Below are positions 9,376-18,300 of a stretch of DNA of 64,000 nt, one piece after another. Origin of the DNA: an uncultured Desulfobacter sp. (GTDB lineage Bacteria; Desulfobacterota; Desulfobacteria; Desulfobacterales; Desulfobacteraceae); NCBI RefSeq assembly GCF_963677125.1, contig NZ_OY781882.1:4982501-5046500 (forward strand), written 5' to 3'. The notes beneath the pieces are model-generated. The model was not told the DNA's origin. It saw only the letters and a list, made by a program, of their open reading frames with translations, and searched no databases. The stretch's first letter is position 1. Each line of letters opens with the position of its first letter. Made by a program: the position numbers and the translations under genes.

Positions 9376-9986
9376 TCAGGCACCTTTGTTAAGCTGGTAT
9401 TGCTTTGGTGAAATACCGTACTTTTTTTTAAAGGCTTTGGCAAAGTGGCTTAGGGATGCATAGCCCACATCCATGGCCACCTGGGTGACATTACCGGTTT
9501 GTGACTTGAGAAGGGTTCGGGATTTTTCCAGCCTCAGATCCCTGAGCAGAGCAAAGGGGGTGGTGCCGTACATGGCCTGGAAACCCATGGAAAGACGGTT
9601 GTGGGGCATTCCCACCATCCCGGAAAGCGCCAGGAAAGTGGGCGGCGCATCAATATGCCGGACAAGGATGTCCCTGGCTGCCTGAATTTTGTCACGCTCA
9701 TGCCCGGATAGCCGGGCCGGCTGCCGAGAGGGGATAAGCCCGTGGAGTTGGCAGGAGACAAGCTCCAATGCCTTGCCCTCCAGAAAAATTTTTTTCAGGC
9801 TTCCGTGAAAGCTACAGTGACATAAATATCAAGCCCGGGTTTCAGGTGGATTTTTTTCAGATAACCGTCTGCCATAGGCCAGCAGGATTCAAAGGCCGTA
9901 TCCGGTTCATGGGCGCAGGGCGTTTCCCTGATGACATCACACCGTCGGCTTGGGTCCCATAATTCAATATGTATACTGTTTTCCAT
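9376..9986 (-). pseudogene. Decayed AraC-family regulator
   Basis: A 63-codon open N-terminal part (9795-9986) and a 130-codon C-terminal part in another frame (9376-9768) together look like one shortened AraC gene. The C-part has the two helix-turn-helix motifs (FLALSGMVGMPHNRLSMGFQAMYG and VAMDVGYASLSHFAKAFKKKYG) preceded by the remnant ALELVSCQLHGL found before the DNA-binding domain in the intact paralogues. The central sensor region is mostly missing. It lies just upstream of, and on the same strand as, collapsed receptor 2, so regulator and receptor decayed as a pair. Confidence 0.8.
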
Positions 9987-10043
9987 TAATCTTTCATGAT
10001 AATTAGTAGTGTCTGGCTTAAAAATAAATCAATAACTAACTAT

Positions 10044-10181
10044 TGTCTGACCGAAAACCTGGAAATTTTGTTGAGTACAAGGCGGGCACAAATTTTAACC
10101 GGAGGAATACATAGAGTATTTTGAGGATTAAAATTTGGGACCAACGAAGTAATCGGCAAAATTTACGGTTTTCGGTCGGGC
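10044..10181. mobile_element. MITE-like element with inverted ends and 9-bp target duplication
   Basis: The ends are inverted copies sharing GACCGAAAACC followed by an AAATTTT block: the left end is 10044-10069 and the right end is 10158-10181. The identical 9-mer ACTAACTAT flanks both sides (10035-10043 and 10182-10190), as expected for a target-site duplication. A second inverted pair inside (ACAAATTTTAACC at 10088 and GGATTAAAATTT at 10125) lets the whole 138 bp fold into a long hairpin. It has no coding capacity. It sits just upstream of the promoter of the ZinT-like gene. No second copy was noticed in the window. Confidence 0.72.
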
Positions 10182-10225
10182 ACTAACTATTAATTGTGAA
10201 TCAAGATTTTTTTTTTTGTAGCAGA

Positions 10226-10258
10226 GTGATGTGAAAATGTTTTTAGGTGATTTAAAAA
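10226..10258 (+). promoter_or_regulatory. Putative AraC operator: 21-bp-offset direct repeat before ZinT-like gene
   Basis: GTGATGTGAAAA (10226-10237) and GTGATTTAAAAA (10247-10258) are offset by exactly 21 bp. The surrounding 65 bp, down to a TATAAG box near 10274-10279, is clearly homologous to the upstream regions of receptor 3 and receptor 4. This points to control of the ZinT-like gene by the AraC protein encoded at 11178-12197. Confidence 0.65.
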
Positions 10259-10390
10259 AATATTATATTTAATTATAAGTTCACATTGACTAGATATTAA
10301 AGTCAAGATATACAAAATAAATCGGGCAACGTAACGTTTTATTCCATATTATGAATGTAGCTTTTTAATTTATTCTTAAGGAGACCTAAC

Positions 10391-11044
10391 ATGAAAAAAA
10401 AATTGGCCATTTCCCTATTTCTGATTGTATCCATTTTTTCCAGCGCAGTATTTGCCGCAGATAAGGAAAAGGAGAGCATCACCGACCTCACGCCCTGGAA
10501 GGGAAACAATGCATCCATTGTCAAGCTTTACGACAGTGACGCCGGAGAAAAGTTTTTTGAAAAAGTGACGGAACACGCACCCAAGGGGTATACAAAAGAA
10601 CTGGTAAAAGACTATATTTACAACATGCATGCCCTGAAATTTAAATCCCTGAACGTTGTGGATGAAAATACGATTATCATCGACAACAAGCTCACTGGGG
10701 ATTATGTCCATGTTGGCAGCCTTAGTACAAAAGCCGGGAAATATGACATCACCTGGCAGATTTTTAAAACCGATTCAGAAGAGATGATCCAGGGTGGATT
10801 TAAATATTTTATTTTTCTTCCATTTCACGGGCATGGCGAGGATTCTCTAAGGCACGCCCATTTCAGGTATGGCAATGAAAATTTTGATTACCTGGCGACG
10901 GATCCTTCGGTTCAATCGTGGTGGCCCACCGCGTATCAGCCGGAAACAACCGATGAAACCAAAGTTATGGCTCGGATGATCGACAAAACAGCAAAGCTGC
11001 AGGCAAAGATGCTGCCGCCGTTAGAAAAGACAATAAACCGGTAA
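10391..11044 (+). CDS. ZinT/YodA-like periplasmic metal-binding protein
   Basis: 217 residues with a cleavable signal peptide (cleavage near AVFAA-DK, residue 22-23). The mature part follows the ZinT (lipocalin-like) layout: an opening WKGNNASIVKLYDS that resembles the W(Q/E)S-VYPYL segment, a central strand IDNKLTGDY, and a C-terminal region with HGHGEDSLRHAHF (H146, H148, H155, H157) and WWPTAYQP, which corresponds to the HxH and WPTYYP segments of ZinT. ZinT proteins bind zinc in the periplasm and hand it to uptake systems. The ribosome site AAGGAG is ideal. The gene shares its promoter type with receptor 3, so a role in the same metal or metallophore uptake route is likely. A decayed copy lies behind receptor 4. 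The assignment rests on recalled motifs, not an alignment. Confidence 0.62.
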   Translation: MKKKLAISLFLIVSIFSSAVFAADKEKESITDLTPWKGNNASIVKLYDSDAGEKFFEKVTEHAPKGYTKELVKDYIYNMHALKFKSLNVVDENTIIIDNKLTGDYVHVGSLSTKAGKYDITWQIFKTDSEEMIQGGFKYFIFLPFHGHGEDSLRHAHFRYGNENFDYLATDPSVQSWWPTAYQPETTDETKVMARMIDKTAKLQAKMLPPLEKTINR

Positions 11045-11102
11045 GACGAAAAAAGGGATGATGAATCACGGCAGAAGTGGAAAAAACAAAGGCCTTTGAT
11101 TT

Positions 11103-11140
11103 ACGGTATCTCCAAAATAGTTTTTGATACCGTGTTTTTT
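11103..11140 (+). terminator. Intrinsic terminator after ZinT-like gene
   Basis: ACGGTATC (11103-11110) pairs perfectly with GATACCGT (11126-11133) around a 15-nt loop and is followed by GTTTTTT. It lies between the convergent ZinT-like and AraC genes. Confidence 0.7.
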
Positions 11141-11177
11141 GCCAAATTACTGCATGTAGTTTCTCATCCCTGAAAAT

Positions 11178-12197
11178 TCAACCCAAATAGTCGCTTGGTG
11201 TATCTCCAAAATATTTCTTAAATTCTTTAGAAAACGTCCTTTGCTGGGCGTACCCCACTTCAAAAGCCACTTCCGACACACTTCGGTTTCCGGTTTGCAG
11301 CAGGCGCTTGGATTCTTCCAGCCTGAATGTGCGAAGAAAGTTAAAGATCGTAACACCATAAACCTTACGAAAGCTTTGGCTTAACGTAGTCCTGTTCACC
11401 CCTACCATCCTGGAAAGTTCAGTAAGGGAGGGTGGATTTTTAATATCCGACATCATTATGTCTCTGGCTTTGTGGACGAAATTCGGGGAGCCTGTTTCCA
11501 AGTTAAAGCAGGAGATGTCCGGCCCTTTATCAGGATTAAATTGGTCAAAACCGAACCGCATCAGTTCCAACGCTTTGCTTCCTAAAAAGAGATGCCTGCG
11601 GGAATCAATATAAGTACATCCGAGGATTTCATGAATACAAATATTGATAGCAGGATTCATGAACACAGGGCGGCAAAAAAAGTCACCTTGTTTTTGGATA
11701 GACAACATACCTTCAATCGTTCGAGCGAATTTCACTGCTGCGCCTTGGGAAAAACGTTTTATAAACCACGGCTCCATTAAAAGCCCAATGATACAAAAGG
11801 GTTTTGCCGGGCAATGGATCAGTTCGGTTTTTAAGTTATGTGCATAGGTTAAATACCCATGATTTGAGCAATAAGTGGTTTTTTGCTCTTGGATATGGTG
11901 CCGGAGATGAGACCCTTCACCAAGAAAAAAAAGAAGACGGACAAAATTTGTTTCCTTCTCCTCCTCTTCTTCAAAAGAAATGCTGAAATCGGTGGACGGA
12001 TACTGCTTTGAGATTGCCAAAATCAAACCAGGCTGACACTTAAGTTGATATACAAACCCCGTGCTGAGGCCGTTCAAGTGATTGGACCAATTATAGAATA
12101 TTTCATGCCCGTCTTTTCTTTCCAAAAAATTATTTAGGTTAAGGCATGGTGAATAATAGTTTTTAGCTGAAATAATGATAGGATCACGTCTTTTCAT
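11178..12197 (-). CDS. AraC-family (PchR-like) transcriptional regulator
   Basis: About 339 residues. The C-terminal 100 residues hold the two AraC helix-turn-helix motifs (LTELSRMVGVNRTTLSQSFRKVYG and VAFEVGYAQQRTFSKEFKKYFG). The N-terminal 230 residues resemble the ligand-sensing domain of PchR-type siderophore regulators. The start is placed at MKRRDPIIIS (12197) by comparison with the paralogue at 18966-19973, which begins MKKSNPIIIS; the frame stays open for eight more codons to 12221. It is transcribed divergently from receptor 3, about 230 bp away, and the repeat operator lies in that gap. It is the likely regulator of receptor 3, the ABC genes behind it and the ZinT-like gene. The ligand is unknown. 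Confidence 0.88.
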   Translation of the reverse strand: MKRRDPIIISAKNYYSPCLNLNNFLERKDGHEIFYNWSNHLNGLSTGFVYQLKCQPGLILAISKQYPSTDFSISFEEEEEKETNFVRLLFFLGEGSHLRHHIQEQKTTYCSNHGYLTYAHNLKTELIHCPAKPFCIIGLLMEPWFIKRFSQGAAVKFARTIEGMLSIQKQGDFFCRPVFMNPAINICIHEILGCTYIDSRRHLFLGSKALELMRFGFDQFNPDKGPDISCFNLETGSPNFVHKARDIMMSDIKNPPSLTELSRMVGVNRTTLSQSFRKVYGVTIFNFLRTFRLEESKRLLQTGNRSVSEVAFEVGYAQQRTFSKEFKKYFGDTPSDYLG

Positions 12198-12292
12198 GCA
12201 AGAGAATATTCCAAATGTCATAATTTATTATTCAACACAAAGTTAACTTATTATTCCAAGCATTGTTTAGTCAAGCCTATTTTTGTACCAAA

Positions 12293-12325
12293 GTGATGTG
12301 AAAATGTTTATAGGTGCTGTAAAAA
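12293..12325 (+). promoter_or_regulatory. Putative AraC operator: 21-bp-offset direct repeat before receptor 3
   Basis: GTGATGTGAAAA (12293-12304) and GTGCTGTAAAAA (12314-12325), offset 21 bp. The first half-site is identical to the one before the ZinT-like gene. A TATAAG box (12341-12346) follows at the same distance as in the other two copies. Confidence 0.68.
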
Positions 12326-12423
12326 TAATTTGTGCCTTACTATAAGTTTGTCTTGTTTGATTTTGTTTGTGTGTGTTGTTTATTGGGATAAGGCTACTAC
12401 GCTTAAGCTTAAGGAGAAACAAA

Positions 12424-14427
12424 ATGAGAATTTTTCAAACGGCTATTGTATTTATTTCGATCTTGATTGCCGTAAATCAATCCATAGCAGATAGTGAACA
12501 ATACGAAGTATCATTGGATTCCATCACTGTAACTGCAAATAAGCAGGAAGAAGATATCCAGGATGTTCCAATGAGTATCACAGCCTTTGATGAACTTACA
12601 CTTGATGACAAGAATATTACTTCTGTTCGCGAATTGACCGATTACGTTCCAAATCTAATAATCGGTAGTAAAGCGTATTCAGGTTTTGCAAATCCTGTGA
12701 TGAGGGGGCTTCAGACAGAAATAGGAACATACAATGTTGCAACCGCCATGTTCATCGACGGAATTCCAGTTTTAACAGGAGCCGGATATGACGACAATCT
12801 GCAAAATATTGAACGAGTAGAAGTGTTACGCGGGCCTCAAGGAACGTTGTATGGGAAAAGTGCCGAAGCAGGTGTTATCAATATTATTACCCGTCAACCA
12901 GATAATGATTTTCGTGGAAAGATCTCGGTTGATGCCGGAGAGGATTATAAAAAAGACGTTTCTTTAAACGTAAGCGGGCCGATTCTTCAGGATAAGCTCT
13001 TCTTTGGACTGTCCGGTCAATATTATGACAAAGACGGTTTTATTAAAAATGGGTACACAGGGGATGCGGCAAACGATGAAGAACATTGGTACGGGAAAGG
13101 GCAACTTAGATGGACGCCGATAGACGCCGTTGATATTAGTTTTATTTTTTCTCAACTCCAATATGACAATGGCGGCAACAATATGGGGTTGAGTGAAGAT
13201 GGCGCCGCAGCGTATGGAATAGCAACCTCCGGTGACCGAGAAGTATATTCCGGCTCAGACACCTATGAGGATTCAAAAACAACCACACAAGCTTTAAAAG
13301 TCAGTTACGATTTTAATGACACGCTCAATGTAACTTCAATCACCGCCCACCGCTTATATAGAGATGATCTCGCAGTGGATTATGACTTTAATCCTGTTGA
13401 ACTTGTGTATGCTACGAGTGAAAATGAATACGATAAAATTTTTCAGGAATTGAGGCTGACATCAAATACGGAGAAGATGAGTTGGGTGGGCGGTATCTAT
13501 TATGATAAAGACGATAATTCAATTAACCTATCATATGGTAGTCTTGCAATAGAGACGGATCTTGGGGGAGAAACCTACGCCTTTTTTAGCCAGCTTCGTT
13601 ACGCATTAACGCCTAAACTCGGCATAACCGGAGGTCTTCGTTATGAAACACAGGACAAAGATATGCAAAATGCGAATACAGGTAACTCCTTTGATGATAC
13701 CTGGGATGACCTTGCTCCTAAATTCAGTGTGGATTATGCCATAACGGGACAGATCATGGGGTACGCTACGGTTGCGAAAGGTTTTCAATCAGGTGGTTTC
13801 AACGCTATGAGCAACGATTCGGCATATGACAGCTATGACAGTGAAGAGCTGTGGTCCTATGAAATAGGATTTAAAAGTCAACTGCTTGAAAACAGATTGA
13901 TCATAAACGGTGTACTCTTTTACATGGATATAGATGACATGCAGGTGACTGAGTCGCTCGACGGCGGAAGGAACTACATAACCAATGCTGGTACGGCTGT
14001 CTCCTATGGAGCTGAACTGGAAGTACGGGCAAGAATCACACCTCAATTCACAATGACTGGAAGCATTGGCTATACTAATGCACAATTCGATGAATATCAG
14101 GACGCCTCAGGCGACTATAGTGATAACAAGGCTCCAAATGTCCCTGAATATACATTTTCCATCGGTGCCCAATATCGAGCAAGGAACGGGTTTTATGCCG
14201 GGGCTGATTTGACAGGTGTTGGAGACACGTATTTAGAAAGGACAAATACGTATAAAAGAGATGCTTATCTACTGGTTAATTCCAAAGTCGGGTATGAATC
14301 TGAAAATTGGGATATTTATCTCTACGCTAAGAACATCTTTGATGAAGATTACTCTATGGAAGCCGCGACTTATAAAACCTATAGTGAGCCCCGTGAAATA
14401 GGCGCAAAACTTACCTACCGATTTTAA
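12424..14427 (+). CDS. TonB-dependent outer-membrane receptor 3
   Basis: About 667 residues from the ATG at 12424, chosen because AAGGAGA lies just upstream and because MRIFQTAIVFIS aligns with the starts of receptors 1 and 4; the frame is open 19 codons further, but these add a basic stretch before the signal peptide. It has a signal peptide, the TonB-box region LDSITVTANKQEE, a plug with VLRGPQGTLYGKSAEAGVINIITRQP and a 22-strand-type barrel ending TYRF. It is followed after 43 bp by an ABC transporter ATPase and a permease fusion in the same direction, so all three probably share a transcript. This links outer-membrane uptake with an inner-membrane ABC function, a plausible two-step route for one ligand. 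Confidence 0.93.
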   Translation: MRIFQTAIVFISILIAVNQSIADSEQYEVSLDSITVTANKQEEDIQDVPMSITAFDELTLDDKNITSVRELTDYVPNLIIGSKAYSGFANPVMRGLQTEIGTYNVATAMFIDGIPVLTGAGYDDNLQNIERVEVLRGPQGTLYGKSAEAGVINIITRQPDNDFRGKISVDAGEDYKKDVSLNVSGPILQDKLFFGLSGQYYDKDGFIKNGYTGDAANDEEHWYGKGQLRWTPIDAVDISFIFSQLQYDNGGNNMGLSEDGAAAYGIATSGDREVYSGSDTYEDSKTTTQALKVSYDFNDTLNVTSITAHRLYRDDLAVDYDFNPVELVYATSENEYDKIFQELRLTSNTEKMSWVGGIYYDKDDNSINLSYGSLAIETDLGGETYAFFSQLRYALTPKLGITGGLRYETQDKDMQNANTGNSFDDTWDDLAPKFSVDYAITGQIMGYATVAKGFQSGGFNAMSNDSAYDSYDSEELWSYEIGFKSQLLENRLIINGVLFYMDIDDMQVTESLDGGRNYITNAGTAVSYGAELEVRARITPQFTMTGSIGYTNAQFDEYQDASGDYSDNKAPNVPEYTFSIGAQYRARNGFYAGADLTGVGDTYLERTNTYKRDAYLLVNSKVGYESENWDIYLYAKNIFDEDYSMEAATYKTYSEPREIGAKLTYRF

Positions 14428-14470
14428 CACATAGTTTTCCCACTAAAATTATTGATAAGGACCAACGAGA

Positions 14471-15388
14471 ATGCTTCAAATCAGCAATTTATCGAAGACC
14501 TATGCCAACGGGGTGCAGGCGCTTAAAGATATTAACCTGACCATCGGCAAAGGGATGTTCGGCCTTTTAGGGCAAAACGGAGCCGGAAAATCATCCCTCA
14601 TGCGCACGCTTGCAACGTTGCAGGACGCGGATCAGGGCCAAATCTTCCTGGGCGAAACAAATGCCATGAAAGAACCTGAAAAGATCCGTAGAGCCTTGGG
14701 GTATTTGCCCCAGGAATTTGGTGTCTATGATGCGGTGTCGGCTGAAGATATGCTTGATTACTTGGCTGAGATCAAAGGGGTTACAAAACGATCGGAGCGG
14801 CACGATCATGTTTCGTATCTGCTCAACAAGGTTAACCTCTACGAAGTGCGGAAGAAACGGCTGAAAACCTACTCTGGCGGAATGAAACAACGTTTCGGAA
14901 TTGCCCAAGCGCTTATTGGTAACCCTGAATTGATTATCGTGGATGAGCCCACGGCCGGACTGGACCCTGAAGAGAGAAATAGATTTTACAATATCTTAAG
15001 TGAATTAGGGGAAGAAGTCATTGTGATTCTTTCCACCCACATTGTGGAGGATGTGACCTCCCTTTGTTCGGATATGGCAATTATCGGCTCTGGTCGAGTG
15101 CTCGTTCATGCGTCGCCCAAAAGTATTATCAAGGCGGTTGATGGAAAGATATGGGGACGTAAGATTGAACGAAAAGAGCTTGCTCTTTACCAAGAAAATC
15201 ATAGCGTTATTGCCACATATCTTAATCATGGACAGATGCGTATCCACGTGTTCAGCAATGAGCAGCCGGATTCCCTTTTTGAGCCTGTAACCCCGGTTAT
15301 GGAAGATGCATATTTTTCGGTAATTCATGACCCTGCAGGTTTCTCTAATCTGTCTATCTTCCATTCAGAACACAAGGCAGACCAATGA
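14471..15388 (+). CDS. ABC transporter ATP-binding protein (ABC-2 type)
   Basis: 305 residues with Walker A GQNGAGKSS (near residue 37), the ABC signature YSGGMKQR, Walker B LIIVDEPTAGLD and the H-loop STHIVED. It is the ATPase of an ABC-2-type transporter of the CcmA/GldA class, whose permease is the next gene; the two overlap by four bases (ATGA), indicating translational coupling. The C-terminal 80 residues are a divergent accessory extension. Direction of transport cannot be told: ABC-2 systems are usually exporters, but the position behind a TonB receptor is compatible with either. Confidence 0.92.
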   Translation: MLQISNLSKTYANGVQALKDINLTIGKGMFGLLGQNGAGKSSLMRTLATLQDADQGQIFLGETNAMKEPEKIRRALGYLPQEFGVYDAVSAEDMLDYLAEIKGVTKRSERHDHVSYLLNKVNLYEVRKKRLKTYSGGMKQRFGIAQALIGNPELIIVDEPTAGLDPEERNRFYNILSELGEEVIVILSTHIVEDVTSLCSDMAIIGSGRVLVHASPKSIIKAVDGKIWGRKIERKELALYQENHSVIATYLNHGQMRIHVFSNEQPDSLFEPVTPVMEDAYFSVIHDPAGFSNLSIFHSEHKADQ

Positions 15389-18300
15389 AACTATCCTCTA
15401 TCATTAAATTTGAGTGTTTATACAACGCTAAACATATCTACACCCATCTCTTTTTCTTTCTGCTTATCTTTCAGGGCATTTGGTACAATATGGGCATCAG
15501 TGACCATATCCCTAATAAGAATATGATGATTAATGCGCCGGCAATAGCCTATGGAAATTTAGCCCTCATGGGTATTATTCTATTTGCTGTCACCGCGATT
15601 ATTACTGCCGGCAGCTTGGCTCGAGATTTAGAGTCCGGTTCTGCCCATATCCTTTATCCCGCAGTGGTAGAAGAAAAAAAATATTTTTTCGGAAAATATC
15701 TTGGAACAGTAATCGTAAACTTTATGGTTGTCTTAGGATACCCTATAGGAATATTGTTTTTTCCCCTTTTAGGTATTGGTCTGCCGGAACAGTATGGACC
15801 GGTACCCATAGGTCAGTTACTGCACGGGATCTTTCTGCTCACAGTGCCAAATTTGATTTTTCTGGTCACCTTATCCATATTCATGGTGGTGATGTTTCGG
15901 CGGGCTGCCGCCGCCTACCTTGGTGTTTTACTGATTTTTATATTTTTTTTGGTGTCGGTTTCACTTCGGGATAAAACTGCCTATCCTCTTGCGATCGAGC
16001 TTTTAGATCCCTTTGGGTATTGTTGTGTGAATCATCTCACTGATAAAATGGATACGCTGCAATTCAATTCCGCCTATCTGCCTTTATCCCAAACACTACT
16101 CCTTAACCGTCTGGGCTGGATAGCTGTTTCTATCCTCCTGTTTGTTGCATCTGTTTTTAAATTTAATTTCAAAACTTTCATTGCGCACCCCGGCAAGGCG
16201 GTCAAGCAAGAGAAAGTGATTGCCAAACCTGTTTTAGACATTGGCCCGCAAGTCTTTCCGTCCATGAATTACGGAATTTGGTCCTGCCTGATTAAATCAG
16301 TAAAATTTGCCTTGGTTAATGTGAAAAGTATTCTTGGTTCCCCCGGTTTTCTGGCTATGCTGATAACGCTTCTTCTCATGTTTTTAGGCTATGATTTTTT
16401 ATGGACCTCGACCAATTATCTGACCACGTCCCATCTGCCTTTAACCTCAATAATGACGATTATCAGGGTTCCCATGATGCTGGTCATCGGTGTTATGATT
16501 CTGATTCTATCAGGGGAGATCCTGTTTAAGGATAGAGCTTCAAGCTTGTGGCCTGTTGTTGATGCTATGCCTACACCATCCTGGGTGTATATTTTTTCAC
16601 GCTGGTTGACCATGGGGGGGCTTGCCTTTATCATCGCCTCCCTGATGTTTGCGGCAGGGGTGTTTTCTCAATGGGTAATGGGGTTTCAGGATATTGAGTG
16701 GGGATTGTATATTCGGGATTTGTATGGGCCACGGTTTGGCTGGTTGACAAGCCTGCAGCTTATCAGTCTCGCTTTCTTTTTCGGGGCCGTTTTCAATGAT
16801 CGGATTAAAGGACACATTGTGTCCATAGCTGTATTTCTTTTTATTGTCATGTCTGTTGATCATCAACTTATTGAACGGCAGCACTTGGCCTTTTCAATCG
16901 TTCCCGCTTCTCTTGGTCCGGAAATGATCAATTATTCCGAGATGAACGGTTATGGGGTGCTGGATGCAGGTCTCTCCTTTTATACCGGTGCCTGGATGTC
17001 TCTGTCAGCATTGTTTTTTGTAGTCACGTTGCTTTTATGGAACCAGGGGGTAAACCGGAGTTTTAAAGAGCGGTTGCAGGTGTTGAAAAGGACAGTACGC
17101 ATGCCCTTGGGAAAGGTTTTGAGCGGCACGGCAATCATTTGTTTCATCCTTTTTGGCGGTTTCCAGTACGGCATTCATGATAATTTGATTTGTAAGGCCG
17201 GGTATCAAACTAAAGCACAAAAGGAAGTGGCGGACACAGCATATGAAAAAAAATATGCAAAGTACCGGGAAGTGGTTCAGCCGAAAATTACAAATCTGGA
17301 TCTGACCCTGGATCTTTTTCCCTCCAAACGACAAGCTGCTTATACGGCCAAATTGGCACTGAAGAATGAAAGCGGCCAACCCATAGATACGTTGCATCTG
17401 GATTGGGATAAAAAACTGGTCGTGGAAAAAATTTTTTCTAACAACTATTGCCTTGAAAAACTCGAAGATGACCCAGGGCTTCGCCATACCATCTTTCGGC
17501 TGACGCCCAGCCTGGAGGCAGGCGAAAGCTTAACTCTTAATCTTGTGGCTAATCTTGCCTACAAAGGGTTTCATCAGTCAGAATTCCAAGGCGATCTCAC
17601 TTATAACGGAACTGTCTTGGGCACGGATTTCTTACCTCTTTTCGGTTATGACCGTGCCCGTGAACTTACCAACAACAAAAAACGCTTGCAGCAAGGCCTT
17701 GCACCACTGGATTCCCGGATGGATACTATGGACAACGCCTTTTCCAGGCGTAATCGGTTTGAGTCTGTCCAGTCTGACAGCCTGACCTGGAATATGGTGA
17801 TCAGTACCGATGGAGACCAGAGAGTTATCGGGCCGGGAGAAGAAGTAAACACTTGGCAAGAAGAGGGCCGAAATTATGCCGAGTACAGGTCTGATCGTCC
17901 GGGAGCAATGGATTTTAAAATCATTTCCGCACGGCTTGCCACTCAGGAGTTTGACTGTCAGGGAACGCCTTGCAGATTGTCTTATGAGCCTCGCCATACC
18001 TACAATCTTTCAGTTTTTGAAGATGCTGTTCAAAAGGCGGTGCCCTGGCTTGCCGAAAGGCTGGGACCATATCCTTACAGCGTCGTGAGGATAGTTGAAA
18101 AACCGTTTTATGATTCTGAATTCATCACCTTTGCCAATGTTACAGCCATCTCCGAATCTCGCGGCTGGACGGCTGACATCAAAAATGATGAAGACGGGCA
18201 ATATATTTATCTGACAATAGCTCGCGAGCTTGCCAGACAGTGGATTTTGGCTTCCTTGAGGGCCGCTGATGTACAGGGTGCTGAATTTCTTACCCAGTCT

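Noticed and set aside
12221..12423. Cobalamin or other riboswitch before the receptors
   Set aside because: No B12-box-like or other riboswitch core was recognised in any receptor leader; the conserved features are short direct repeats better explained as protein operators.
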